Shown here: one piece after another, positions 38,519-48,457 of the stretch
Layout of the letters: every line of letters starts with the position of its first letter
How positions within the stretch are numbered: position 1 is the stretch's first letter
Position numbers and translations under genes: made by a program
Assembly: GCF_023499215.1 (NCBI RefSeq)
Contig: NZ_JAKHSK010000002.1
Coordinates: 1 to 64,000 of the forward strand
Direction: 5' to 3'
Source of the DNA: Zunongwangia pacifica
Lineage (GTDB): Bacteria; Bacteroidota; Bacteroidia; Flavobacteriales; Flavobacteriaceae
Length of the DNA: 64,000 bases
Notes under the pieces: model-generated
What the model saw: only the letters and a program-made list of their open reading frames with translations
Database searches by the model: none
What the model was told of the DNA's origin: nothing

Positions 38519-40960
38519 ATGTTTAAAAACTACATCAAAATAGCCTGGAGGAATCTTCTTAAGAACAAGAAAGATTCAGTAATAAGTATTGGTGGGTTGG
38601 CCTTAGGTTTAGCTTGCTGTATCCTGCTTGTTTTTTATGTAAGATTCGAATGGTCTTTTGATGATTTTCATGATAATGCCGATAATTTATACCGCCTTAC
38701 GGAAGAAGTAACATATCCTAGTGACGGCTCGATCCATAAATTTGCCTTCCATCCTTACCAGGCTGCTTTAACTTTAAAAAATGATATACCTGAGATCGAA
38801 TCGATCACTAGTATTGCACAATTAACTTTAGACATAAAACATCAAAATTACTTTCACAAAGAGAAAATCGATTTTGTAAGTAGTGAGTTTTTAAATGATT
38901 TCAGTTTTCCGCTTTTGTATGGTAATGCAGCTTCGGTTTTAGATGAAAAAAATAATGTTGTTATTACTGAAGCGATCGCCAAAAAATATTTTGGTACCAG
39001 CCAGGCCATTGGTAAATATTTAAATATAAGAGCAAACAATAGTATTAAAAGTTATACGGTTGCAGGAATTGCAAAAGAGATCCCTAAAAACTCGAGTATC
39101 CAGTTTGATATTTTGCTTCCTTTCGAAAATTATTTTAGCTCATGCAACCCAGCATTGGCAGATTATTATAAAAATGAATGGACTAGCGGTTTTTGTAACC
39201 TATGGGTAAAACTGAATAATGAATCTTCTGTACAGACCATTGAAGCAAAATTCCCAGAGTTTTTAGAAAAACATATGGGAAATTTCGCGACCAACCAAAA
39301 CATGAAAATGCATTTGGAGCCACTTTCTAAGGTTCATTTTAATACTGAAGTCTACAATCCTACCGTAACCAATGCTATGTACACAATCATCTTAGGGGTT
39401 ATAGCAGCAATTATTTTAATCATCGCCGGGATTAATTTTGTGAGCCTTAGGCTTAGCCAAACCGACGAGAAAATGAAAGAAATAGCCGTTAGACGTTCTA
39501 TAGGTGCTTTTAAAAACCAAATTGGATTTCAGATCTATGGTGAAATATTCTTACACTGTGCTTTATCGTTAATATTGGGCTTTTTAATGGCTTCTCTTTT
39601 TTCTTCATCTTTTGAAGACTTAATAGGAAAGAAGCTGGAAATGAAGCTCTGGGCAGATCCTGTAATCTGGTTATCGATCTTAGGTTTACTGCTTTTTTTA
39701 ACGATTATTACCGGTATTTACCCGGCAATTCACATTTCAAGAAAAACACCGGCATCATTTTTTAGTGAGCATGTTTCTTCAACAAAAACACCTGGTTTTA
39801 TAAAAAGTCTGGTCGTATTTCAATTTAGCCTATCGATCATATTCCTCATTTTAAGCTTTATCATGAAACAGCAGGTTAGCTTTATGCTGAATAAAGATTT
39901 AGGTTATAGTACATCGAATATCGTTGCGGTTAATTTTAACCCTGAAATAGAACGTGCCAATGAACTTGCTTCCTTATTTGTAAACGAGCTTAAAAAGTTA
40001 CCTGCAATAGAGAATGCTTCGATCGTTTCTGGATCCTATAAAAATTATGACATGAAGGAGTTTGGTTTTGGGATGGGCAGTTTATTGGTAGGTTCTACTA
40101 TTCCGGGGTTAGGCAAAGGCATTAAAACAGAAGTAGTAGACGAGAACTACTTAAAAACCATGAATATTAAGTTACTACAGGGAGAAAACTTCAGTAAAGA
40201 AAAACCGGTAGATCTTGAGAATGGTATTTTAGTAAATAAAAAGTTTGCTGAAGCTATTGGCTCAGAAAACCCGGTAGGAGAAGTTCTTCAGGACAAAAAT
40301 GATGATGGCTGGACGCCTCTTTTCGACGGAAAAAAGATCATAGGAGTAGTAGATAATTATCATTTCAATTCATTATTCAATCCATTAGAACCAATAGCTT
40401 TAAAATATATCAATACGGAAGCTCCCAGTACAGTGCTGGTTCAATTAAATTCAGAAACCAATTTAAAAACGCTGGCTGCCATAGAAGATTCCTGGAACGA
40501 TATATTACCAGAGGAAAGTTTCAGTTTTAATTTTCTGGATCAATTGGTTCAACATCAATATCAACAGGAAATTAGGTGGAGCAAAATTTTAAATGCCTCG
40601 ACAATTATTGCGATGCTGTTAGCCTGTTTCGGCATTTTTTCAATGGTTTCTTACAGCCTAAAACGCCGGGTAAAAGAAATAGGGATCAGGAAAGTTTTTG
40701 GAGCCTCGGTAAATGCCATTCTAAAACTAATTACCTGGGATCTACTAAAGTTAATTTTAATAAGTATCATCATCGCGACTCCTTTGGCCTATTACATCGG
40801 GGAAAAATGGTTACAGGATTTTGCCTATCATATTAATTTAAGTGTTTGGCAGTTTATTTTATCAGCCTTTATCACCATAGCCATCGCCTTTATCACCATT
40901 AGTTTTAAAAGTATAAAAGCCGCATTACAAAACCCGGTAAAGTCGTTAAGAACAGAATAA
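38519..40960 (+). CDS. Array permease 5: MacB/FtsX-type ABC permease with variant first coupling segment
   Basis: 813 residues starting MFKNYIKIAWRNLLKNK. It is unusual in the first FtsX half: the segment reads KEIAVRRSIGAF (320-331), with A for G and RR for RK, after INFVSLRLSQTDEK instead of INF.NL.TAR. The C-terminal half is normal (KEIGIRKVFGAS). The first half may therefore couple weakly to the ATPase. The end ALQNPVKSLRTE and 3' DNA are nearly identical to permease 6, forming the left 102-bp direct repeat around permease 6. Confidence 0.92.
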   Translation: MFKNYIKIAWRNLLKNKKDSVISIGGLALGLACCILLVFYVRFEWSFDDFHDNADNLYRLTEEVTYPSDGSIHKFAFHPYQAALTLKNDIPEIESITSIAQLTLDIKHQNYFHKEKIDFVSSEFLNDFSFPLLYGNAASVLDEKNNVVITEAIAKKYFGTSQAIGKYLNIRANNSIKSYTVAGIAKEIPKNSSIQFDILLPFENYFSSCNPALADYYKNEWTSGFCNLWVKLNNESSVQTIEAKFPEFLEKHMGNFATNQNMKMHLEPLSKVHFNTEVYNPTVTNAMYTIILGVIAAIILIIAGINFVSLRLSQTDEKMKEIAVRRSIGAFKNQIGFQIYGEIFLHCALSLILGFLMASLFSSSFEDLIGKKLEMKLWADPVIWLSILGLLLFLTIITGIYPAIHISRKTPASFFSEHVSSTKTPGFIKSLVVFQFSLSIIFLILSFIMKQQVSFMLNKDLGYSTSNIVAVNFNPEIERANELASLFVNELKKLPAIENASIVSGSYKNYDMKEFGFGMGSLLVGSTIPGLGKGIKTEVVDENYLKTMNIKLLQGENFSKEKPVDLENGILVNKKFAEAIGSENPVGEVLQDKNDDGWTPLFDGKKIIGVVDNYHFNSLFNPLEPIALKYINTEAPSTVLVQLNSETNLKTLAAIEDSWNDILPEESFSFNFLDQLVQHQYQQEIRWSKILNASTIIAMLLACFGIFSMVSYSLKRRVKEIGIRKVFGASVNAILKLITWDLLKLILISIIIATPLAYYIGEKWLQDFAYHINLSVWQFILSAFITIAIAFITISFKSIKAALQNPVKSLRTE

Positions 40961-41002
40961 AACTCATCAATCATGTTTAAAAACTACATCAAAATAGCCT
41001 GG
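40901..41002 (+). repeat. 102-bp direct repeat, left copy (permease 5/6 junction)
   Basis: Covers the last codons of permease 5, its stop, a 12-bp spacer and the first ten codons of permease 6. Compared by eye with 43328-43429 it differs at three positions. The two copies bound exactly one permease gene plus spacer (2427 bp repeat to repeat). Confidence 0.9.
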
Positions 41003-43387
41003 AGGAATCTTCAAAAAGATAAGTCTTTATTCTTTTTAAACAGTTGTGGCCTTGCTATAGGTATTGCCAGTTGTTTATTGATAACTCTTTACGTTTGGGA
41101 CGAACTTAGCTATGATCGTTATTATGATAATGCCGAGAATATCGCCAGGGTTGTGTTGAGGGGTAATGTAAACGGGGAGGAGCTTAACGAAGCTGTGGTG
41201 GCAGCTCCTGTAGCCAAAACCTTTAAGGAAGACTTTCCACAAGTGAAGAATGTTACGCGCTTGAGTAAGGTGTACAATCCGCAAATTCTGTATAACAATA
41301 CGACTTTTGAAAATCTACGGGCGGCTTATGTAGATCCTAACTTCTTTGAAATCTTCAGCTTCAAATTTATAAAAGGTAACGCCAAAACAGCACTTACAAA
41401 TCCCAATAGCGTAGTGCTCACTTCTTCTGAAGCTAAAAAGTATTTTGGTACTGAAAACCCAATAGGAAAACGTATAAAATTTCAGGATATAGAACAAGAT
41501 CTTGAAGTAACAGCAGTGCTCACAAATACCCCGCATAACACCCACTTGCAGTTTGATGTGTTTATCCCGATGCAGAATAAAAAAAGTAGTACTTCAAACT
41601 CCTGGGTGAATTCCGGTTTTGCGACCTACTTAGCCTTAAAGCCGGGTACGGACCTTGCGCAGTTAGAAGCCCAGATCCCTGCTTGGATGAAGAAGTATAT
41701 AAGCGACCAGGTACAGCAAGCCATAGGTATATCATACGAGGAGTTTCAGAAGAACAATAAGTTGGGGTTGTTTTTACAACCGCTTACGGATATTCATCTG
41801 TACTCAGATTTTGCACCGAATACCGAGCTTTCCCCTTCCGGAGATATCAAATACGTGTATGTTTTTAGTGCTATAGCACTATTTATGTTGCTTATCGCCT
41901 GCATAAATTTTATGAATCTGGCCACTGCAACCGCTACAAAACGCAGTCGGGAAGTAGGAATTAGAAAAGTACTGGGATCTGCTAAAAAACAATTGATAAC
42001 ACAGTTTTTAACCGAATCTTTACTCACAACTTCTTTTGCAACCTTTCTGGCAGCAGGTATTATAGCGCTTCTTTTACCAACATTTAATGACCTGGCGGAT
42101 AAAGAACTACAGTTTTTTAGCTTTTTAAATGTTCCAACTGTTCTTTTATTGTTGGCTTTTGTGATTGCCATTAGTTTGCTGGCAGGAGCCTATCCCGCAT
42201 TTGTACTTTCTTCCTTTAAGCCCTTAATGGCCCTTAAAAGTAAGTTTGCCAGTAGCGGAAGAAAAAACAGCTTAAGAAGTGGAATGGTAGTTTTTCAGTT
42301 TGTGATTTCGGCCGGGCTAATTCTGGCTACCATTGTTGTTTATAAGCAAATGCAATTTATTCAGCATAAAAAACTAGGCTACGATAAAGAACAGGTAATC
42401 GTACTTAGGGATGCGTACAGAATGGGCAGCACAAAAGTACAATCTTATAAAAAAGAACTGCTAAAAAACCCCAATATCGCCAGTGTTAGCCAGTCGGCTT
42501 ATGTGCCTGCCGGGGAAACAGACGACCATTTGCGGGGTATTTTTAAGAATAACGAATATCTACGGAAGTTTTTCTTTTATGACGTTGATGAAGATTACAT
42601 CGAAACCCTTGGATTAGAGCTTATTGAAGGGCGAAATTTTTCTTCGGAATTAAAAAATGAAGCAAATAAGGCGATTATCAATGAAGAAGCCGCTAAAATC
42701 TTAGACCTGGGAGATCATCCTATCGGAAAAACCTTTAAACGTGCTGCAGATCCCAAAAATGAAGAGTTTACCGTGATTGGTGTTATTAAAAACTTTCATT
42801 TTAAATCTTTCCATCACGAGATCGATCCTTTGGTTTTAGCCTATAATCCTTACGGCGGATTAATCTTAAAAACGAAAAATGCCAACATTGCTTCGGTCTT
42901 AAATTTTGCTGAAGAAAAATGGTCCAATTTCAACGAAAATGAAGATTTTTCGTATTCATTCTTAGACGAAGCTTTTTCGCAAACCTATAGCAAGGAGCAA
43001 CAAATGGGTACAATTCTTAGCATTTTTACCCTGCTAACCATATTTGTGGCCTGTCTTGGTTTATTTGGTCTAATCACTTTCGCAACAGAACAGCGCTTTA
43101 AAGAAATAGGAATTCGCAAAGTTTTAGGCGCCAATGTTAGCGAGATCGTAGGAATGCTCGCTAAAGATTTCATCAAATTGATCTTTATAGCGTTTCTAAT
43201 TGCTTTCCCTATTGGCTACTATTTTATGCATCAATGGCTACAGGATTTTGCCTATAGAATAGATTTAAGCGTTTGGCAATTTTTAATGGCCGCGATCATC
43301 ACTTTGGCAATCGCATTAATCACTATAAGTTTTAAAAGTATAAAAGCCGCATTAAAAAACCCGGTAAAGTCGCTAAGAACAGAATAA
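40973..43387 (+). CDS. Array permease 6: MacB/FtsX-type ABC permease, cassette flanked by direct repeats
   Basis: 804 residues, start MFKNYIKIAWRNLQKDK. The coupling segments are REVGIRKVLGSA (326-337) and KEIGIRKVLGAN. TM1 contains two cysteine/serine turns (NSCGLAIGIASCLL). The first periplasmic domain is distinctive (PQILYNNTTFENLRAAYVDP) and has no near twin in the array. The gene is enclosed by the 102-bp repeats at 40901 and 43328. A single crossover between them would delete or duplicate precisely this gene and leave neighbours in frame with proper starts and stops. C-terminus NPVKSLRTE. Confidence 0.92.
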   Translation: MFKNYIKIAWRNLQKDKSLFFLNSCGLAIGIASCLLITLYVWDELSYDRYYDNAENIARVVLRGNVNGEELNEAVVAAPVAKTFKEDFPQVKNVTRLSKVYNPQILYNNTTFENLRAAYVDPNFFEIFSFKFIKGNAKTALTNPNSVVLTSSEAKKYFGTENPIGKRIKFQDIEQDLEVTAVLTNTPHNTHLQFDVFIPMQNKKSSTSNSWVNSGFATYLALKPGTDLAQLEAQIPAWMKKYISDQVQQAIGISYEEFQKNNKLGLFLQPLTDIHLYSDFAPNTELSPSGDIKYVYVFSAIALFMLLIACINFMNLATATATKRSREVGIRKVLGSAKKQLITQFLTESLLTTSFATFLAAGIIALLLPTFNDLADKELQFFSFLNVPTVLLLLAFVIAISLLAGAYPAFVLSSFKPLMALKSKFASSGRKNSLRSGMVVFQFVISAGLILATIVVYKQMQFIQHKKLGYDKEQVIVLRDAYRMGSTKVQSYKKELLKNPNIASVSQSAYVPAGETDDHLRGIFKNNEYLRKFFFYDVDEDYIETLGLELIEGRNFSSELKNEANKAIINEEAAKILDLGDHPIGKTFKRAADPKNEEFTVIGVIKNFHFKSFHHEIDPLVLAYNPYGGLILKTKNANIASVLNFAEEKWSNFNENEDFSYSFLDEAFSQTYSKEQQMGTILSIFTLLTIFVACLGLFGLITFATEQRFKEIGIRKVLGANVSEIVGMLAKDFIKLIFIAFLIAFPIGYYFMHQWLQDFAYRIDLSVWQFLMAAIITLAIALITISFKSIKAALKNPVKSLRTE

Positions 43388-43429
43388 AACTCATCAATCA
43401 TGTTTAAAAATTACATCAAAATAGCCTGG
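43328..43429 (+). repeat. 102-bp direct repeat, right copy (permease 6/7 junction)
   Basis: Right partner of 40901-41002: same length and same position relative to stop, 12-bp spacer (with TCATCAATC) and start, about 97% identical by eye. Confidence 0.9.
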
Positions 43430-45844
43430 CGAAATATTTGGAACAATAAATTGTTTTCGTTCATTAACGTGATCAGTCTTGCCATTGGGTTTAGCGCATC
43501 ATTCGTGATAGGTCTTATGGTATATTATGATTTCACGTTTGATAAATTTCATAAAGATGGCGATCGCATTTACCGCACCACAACGCAATTTTTAAGCCCC
43601 GAGGGAACAGACCATTTTAGTGGAGTAAACTCGGTGCTGGCCGATGCTTTAAAACAAAATGTGAGCGGCCTTGAAAGTGTGAATGCCTTTTACGATTACG
43701 AACCTTTAAAAGTGGAAGTTGAAAGTCGGGATGTGGTTTTCAAAAAGCCCAATCACGTCATTTTTACGGATAGTGGATATTTTAATGTGATTGATTACAA
43801 CTGGTTGGCAGGTAATAAAGAAACCAGTTTGCGTGAACCTAACGAGGTGGTGCTTACGCAGCAACGGGCCAAAAGCTATTTCCCCAATACACCGGCAGAA
43901 AACATTATTGGTAAAATCCTGATTTATAATGACTCCATACCGGCTAAAATAACAGGTGTTGTTGCTGATTTTGAGGAACGAAGCGATTTTATTTTTCAGG
44001 AATTTATCTCACTACCTACCGCGTTGCAAACAGATCTTAAAGCAACGGTAACCAATACCAACTGGAATAGCTATAATTCAACCATACAAGTGCTTTTTAA
44101 AAGCCTTCCCGGTGTAAGCGGTGCAACTATTCAGGAGCAGTTGGATAAACTGAGCAAGTCCCATGCCGATCAAGAAAAACTTGCAGACGGCGAATGGGAC
44201 CGTTTCTATGCCCAGCCTTTAAAGGAGTTACATTTTGATACGCGTTACGGTACGTTTGATCATAATGCTCCTCAGGCGAGTAAAGAGGTCTTATCCAATT
44301 TAGGGATGGTAGCCTTGTTTCTTCTGCTATTGGGCAGTATTAATTTCATTAATTTAACGACGGCACAAGCTACAAAGCGAGCCCGGGAAATAGGCATTCG
44401 TAAGACTTTGGGGAGTTCAAAGAAGCAACTGATCTCTCAGTTTTTAGGTGAAACTTTCCTGCTTACGCTACTGGCGTCATTAGTATCTTTGGTTTTAGCT
44501 TTCTGGTTGTTGCATATTTTTTCTGCATTTATTCCTGCCGGATTAAATTTTAAACTTTTTGTAAACCCATGGATTATTACTGCTATGTTCATACTCATAG
44601 TTGTAGTTGCTTTGTTATCCGGTATTTATCCAGCCTTTGTATTGTCTGGGTTTAAGCCTGTCTCCGTATTAAAAAATAAATTCAGCCCGCAGAATTCTAA
44701 CGGCAGTTTTAGAAAGGGACTTACCGTTTTTCAGTTTGTAGTTGCTCAGGTTTTTATCATAAGTACCCTTCTGGTAGGAAAGCAAATAAATTACTTGATG
44801 AATAAAGATATAGGTATTGCTATAAATGATATCGCGTACCTCGACCTTCCATGGAACGATGCGGCGATGAGTAAAAAAGAGCTTTTAAAAAACCGCCTGA
44901 CTGCTATTCCCGAGCTTTCCATGATTAGTTTAGGCGGTGCGCCACCGGCGTCTATGTACCTCAATTCAAACCTTGTAGAATTTAGCAAGGATGGTGAAAC
45001 TATAGAAGTGCTTCAGGAACAGCGCTTTGGAGATGCAGCTTATTTTGACCTGTATGGTTTAGAACTGCTTGCGGGCCGAAAACCCCTTAACGATACCATA
45101 AAGGAATATATCATCAACGAAACCATGCTGCATAAACTGGGTTTTACATTGCCTGAAGAAGCGGTGGGTCAGCAATTGAAAATGGGGTCAAAAAGCTATC
45201 CCATTGTAGGGGTTATGCGGGATTTTAATGAAAAGCCACTAACCTCAGCGGTACAACCGGTCGTGTTTGTGGGAGATATTTACCGGGACTGGTTTTCGCA
45301 GTTCAATATCGTTCACTTTAAGCTTCAGCCTAACACTAAAGATCTATCAGGTACCATTGCCAAAATACAGGATATTTGGAAATCGGTTTATCCCGATTCA
45401 GATTTTGAGATCCAGTTTATGGATGAAACGGTTTCCAATTTTTACAAATCACAGCAACGCACCCAGAAACTCCTAAACTGGGCGACAGGCCTGGCCATTT
45501 TAATAAGCGTTTTAGGCTTGCTGGCCCTGGTAGTCTATACCACCGAGCGCCGCATCAAGGAGATCGGCATCCGAAAAGTACTGGGCGCTTCGTTACTTGA
45601 ACTACAGGTCTTGCTGTGTAGGGACTTTTTAAAGCTTATAGCTTTGGCCTTTGTCATTGCCATACCTATTGCTTATTGGAGGACTTCTGTATGGTTAGAA
45701 GATTTTGCATATAAAACCACCTTAAACTGGTGGGTTTTCGCCATAAGTGGAATAGGGATGGTTTTTCTCGCTCTGGGCATTACAAGTTTTAAAACACTAA
45801 GGACGGCCATTAAAAACCCAGTAAAGTCACTAAGAACGGAATAA
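43400..45844 (+). CDS. Array permease 7: MacB/FtsX-type ABC permease (subgroup C)
   Basis: 814 residues. Paralogue of permease 3: the N-terminal 60 residues are almost the same (IGFSASFVIGLMVYYDFTFD), and both have TAQAT.RA.EIGIRKTLGSS around 325-340 and PPAS in the second periplasmic domain. The periplasmic parts have diverged considerably. The last coupling segment is KEIGIRKVLGAS. It ends NPVKSLRTE. It begins inside the right direct repeat. A 73-bp spacer with a strong hairpin follows, the first larger break after permease 5. Confidence 0.92.
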   Translation: MFKNYIKIAWRNIWNNKLFSFINVISLAIGFSASFVIGLMVYYDFTFDKFHKDGDRIYRTTTQFLSPEGTDHFSGVNSVLADALKQNVSGLESVNAFYDYEPLKVEVESRDVVFKKPNHVIFTDSGYFNVIDYNWLAGNKETSLREPNEVVLTQQRAKSYFPNTPAENIIGKILIYNDSIPAKITGVVADFEERSDFIFQEFISLPTALQTDLKATVTNTNWNSYNSTIQVLFKSLPGVSGATIQEQLDKLSKSHADQEKLADGEWDRFYAQPLKELHFDTRYGTFDHNAPQASKEVLSNLGMVALFLLLLGSINFINLTTAQATKRAREIGIRKTLGSSKKQLISQFLGETFLLTLLASLVSLVLAFWLLHIFSAFIPAGLNFKLFVNPWIITAMFILIVVVALLSGIYPAFVLSGFKPVSVLKNKFSPQNSNGSFRKGLTVFQFVVAQVFIISTLLVGKQINYLMNKDIGIAINDIAYLDLPWNDAAMSKKELLKNRLTAIPELSMISLGGAPPASMYLNSNLVEFSKDGETIEVLQEQRFGDAAYFDLYGLELLAGRKPLNDTIKEYIINETMLHKLGFTLPEEAVGQQLKMGSKSYPIVGVMRDFNEKPLTSAVQPVVFVGDIYRDWFSQFNIVHFKLQPNTKDLSGTIAKIQDIWKSVYPDSDFEIQFMDETVSNFYKSQQRTQKLLNWATGLAILISVLGLLALVVYTTERRIKEIGIRKVLGASLLELQVLLCRDFLKLIALAFVIAIPIAYWRTSVWLEDFAYKTTLNWWVFAISGIGMVFLALGITSFKTLRTAIKNPVKSLRTE

Positions 45845-45847
45845 GCC

Positions 45848-45892
45848 AAACCTCACAGTTCAGATGACTATCGGGATTAAACTGTGAGGTTT
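45848..45892. repeat. Perfect 13-bp inverted repeat between permeases 7 and 8
   Basis: Arms AAACCTCACAGTT / AACTGTGAGGTTT with a 19-nt loop. No T tract follows. The arms share the CCTCAC core with the 31178 hairpin. It could attenuate or process the polycistronic message. Confidence 0.8.
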
Positions 45893-45917
45893 AGAATCAA
45901 TCAAAAATCAAAAAATT

Positions 45918-48266
45918 ATGATCAAAAACTATTTCAAAATCGCCTTTAGAAACCTTTGGAAGAACAAGGGATACAGCGCACTCAATATTTTTGGGCTTGC
46001 CATAGGAATCACCTGTGCCAGCTTCATTTTCTTATGGGTGGAAGATGAGATGAGTTATGATAGCATTTTTGAAAATAAAGAGCTGGTTTATTATGTGCCA
46101 ACCAACCAAAACTACCAGGGAGAATGGAGCACGTTTTACTCAACTCCCGGGCCTTTGGCAGCAGACCTCAAAGCTGAGATTCCCGAAATTGATAAGGCCG
46201 CACGAAGTTTTAGCTGGGATCTGTTTTTTAGGGTTGGGGATAATGCGATCAATAGAAACGGGAGATATGCTGATGCCGACCTTTTTGATATTTTCAATCT
46301 AAAATTTTTAGAAGGGCAGGCAGCTTCTGCTTTCCCGGATGACCGCAGTATTGTTTTAACCCGTGAAACGGCCGATCTACTTTTTGGCAAGAATCAAAAA
46401 GCCTTAGGTAAGTTGGTACAGGTCAATAATAACGAAAGCTGGGCAGTAACAGGAGTGGTACAAAACCTGCCTAAAAATATGTCTTTTGACTTCACATGGC
46501 TGGCTCCTTATGAAGTTTTTGCCAAAGACCAGGAATGGACACAAGAATATGGAAATAATTTTGCCGATACCTTTGTGAAACTTGCTCCGGGTGCCAATTT
46601 TAAAGCCGTAGATGCCAAAGTACGGAAAATGATCCCGGAAAAAATGGATGATCCGGGTACTGAAGCCATTTTGCATCCCGCGGCAAACTGGCACCTCAAA
46701 TCGAAGTTTGAAGGTGGTAAGGCGGTAGGCGGTCGTATTACCTATGTGCGGATGTTTACGGCAATTGCCCTAATCATATTATGCATCGCCTGTATCAATT
46801 TTATGAACCTTAGTACCGCGAGCAGCGAAAAACGCGCCAATGAAGTAGGAGTGCGAAAAGCCTTAGGTTCTGGTAAACAGGATTTGATAAGACAGTTTTT
46901 AACAGAGTCTGTAGTGACTGCCTTTTTAGGAGGCTTGCTCAGCCTAATCTTGCTAGCACTTTTTATGAGTCCGTTTAATAATCTTATAGACAAGCAGCTC
47001 AGCCTGGGGCTCGATAGCCTTTCGCACTGGTTGATTTTCATGACGATATTGGTGCTATGCGGAATTTTAGCAGGTTTATACCCTTCATTTTACCTGTCTT
47101 CCTTTAACCCGGTACAGGTACTTAAGGGGCGATCTTCAAAAGGTCAGGCTCCGTTTGTGCGCAAGGGACTCGTGGTACTTCAATTTACGGTTTCCATACT
47201 TTTTATCGTAAGTACGATTGTGGTTTATCAGCAGGTTAAACACATCAAAAGCCGGGATATGGGCTTTGATAAAGAAAATCTGATCAGGCTTCACGAGAAC
47301 GGCGATATCATTAAGAATTTTGATGCGCTCAGACGGGATATGCTGGCCAGGGGTTCTGTGAAAAATTTAGGCATGACAAATAGCGATTTGCTTTCCGGCG
47401 GTAACAATGGCTCTGGTCTCACCTGGGACGGTGGTACAGATACAGAAGATGTTTTAATTTCTTTTAGAAGAATCACTCCTCAATTCCTGGAAACCGCTGG
47501 CCTACAACTTGCAGAAGGCCGTGGTTTTAGCGAATCGGTAAAGAAGGATAGTGCCAATGTTTTAATATCAGAATCTTTTGCTCAATTAATGGGTGAAGGA
47601 AGCCCTCTGGGTAAGAAAATCAGGAGAGGCATAACTTACACTGTAATTGGGGTTGTTAAAGACTTTGTATACGGTAATATGTATGGAACAGGAGATCCTG
47701 TACTGTATTTCCACGATCCAGAATCAGCAAATTTCCTGTATGTCAAAACCAAAGCCGGAATTCCCACCGCACAGGTACTATCTGACATAGAAAGCAGCCT
47801 GAAAACCTACAACCCCGGGTATCCCTTTGAATACGAGTTTGTTGATGCAGCATTTGACCGGCGTTTTAAAAACGAACAGTTGATGGGTTCGCTGTCCCAG
47901 ATTTTTGCCGCGCTTTCCATTTTGATATCCTGCCTGGGTCTTTTTGGACTTTCGGCCTACACCGCACAACAAAGGCGCAAAGAAATAGGGGTGCGCAAAG
48001 TTTTAGGCTCGAGTGTTGCCGGTATTGTACGCCTGCTGTCCAAAGACTTTATAGTGCTGGTGCTTGTAGCTATTGTAATTGCAGTTCCATTGGCCTGGTA
48101 TATTATGTACAACTGGCTGCAGGGATTTGCCTATCGCATTTCCATTAACGTCTGGGTATTTGTGTTTGCCGGTATTGCCGCTATTAGCATTGCACTTTTA
48201 ACGGTAAGCTTTCAGGCGATTAAAGCGGCAATCGCAAACCCGGTAAAATCGTTGAGAACCGAATAA
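45918..48266 (+). CDS. Array permease 8: MacB/FtsX-type ABC permease (subgroup B)
   Basis: 782 residues, the shortest of the array. Start MIKNYFKIAFRNLWKNK, with Phe replacing the otherwise invariant Trp of AWRN. Coupling segments are NEVGVRKALGSG (308-319) and KEIGVRKVLGSS. INFMNLSTASSEKR ties it to permeases 2 and 9. It ends NPVKSLRTE. By eye GC and codon use are higher than in permease 2, hinting at different ancestry. The spacer after it (191 bp) is the largest in the array. Confidence 0.92.
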   Translation: MIKNYFKIAFRNLWKNKGYSALNIFGLAIGITCASFIFLWVEDEMSYDSIFENKELVYYVPTNQNYQGEWSTFYSTPGPLAADLKAEIPEIDKAARSFSWDLFFRVGDNAINRNGRYADADLFDIFNLKFLEGQAASAFPDDRSIVLTRETADLLFGKNQKALGKLVQVNNNESWAVTGVVQNLPKNMSFDFTWLAPYEVFAKDQEWTQEYGNNFADTFVKLAPGANFKAVDAKVRKMIPEKMDDPGTEAILHPAANWHLKSKFEGGKAVGGRITYVRMFTAIALIILCIACINFMNLSTASSEKRANEVGVRKALGSGKQDLIRQFLTESVVTAFLGGLLSLILLALFMSPFNNLIDKQLSLGLDSLSHWLIFMTILVLCGILAGLYPSFYLSSFNPVQVLKGRSSKGQAPFVRKGLVVLQFTVSILFIVSTIVVYQQVKHIKSRDMGFDKENLIRLHENGDIIKNFDALRRDMLARGSVKNLGMTNSDLLSGGNNGSGLTWDGGTDTEDVLISFRRITPQFLETAGLQLAEGRGFSESVKKDSANVLISESFAQLMGEGSPLGKKIRRGITYTVIGVVKDFVYGNMYGTGDPVLYFHDPESANFLYVKTKAGIPTAQVLSDIESSLKTYNPGYPFEYEFVDAAFDRRFKNEQLMGSLSQIFAALSILISCLGLFGLSAYTAQQRRKEIGVRKVLGSSVAGIVRLLSKDFIVLVLVAIVIAVPLAWYIMYNWLQGFAYRISINVWVFVFAGIAAISIALLTVSFQAIKAAIANPVKSLRTE

Positions 48267-48457
48267 AGCCCCCTATCCCCAAAGGCGGAATTAATGGCAA
48301 GAGGAAGTGTAAAGGGTTAATAGTTAAAGGTTAATGGCTAAAGGTTAAATGTGGTTATTGAGTTATTTTGAGGATAAACCCCTGGACTGAAGTAGCCTCT
48401 TAATCCGGAACTCATTTGAAATAATAATAACAATTGCAATAATAATAGCAATAGATT
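48267..48457 (+). other. 191-bp spacer between permeases 8 and 9
   Basis: The longest break in the array. It contains repeated GGTTAATxGTTAAA / GGCTAAAGGTTAA-type motifs (about 48316-48348) and an AATAATAATAACAATTGC tract just before the next start. No gene, terminator or clear promoter was recognised. It could carry an internal promoter, but nothing decisive is visible. Confidence 0.6.

Noticed and set aside
45848-45892. Rho-independent terminator after permease 7
   Set aside because: The 13-bp stem is strong, but the loop is 19 nt and no T run follows; retained only as a hairpin repeat.
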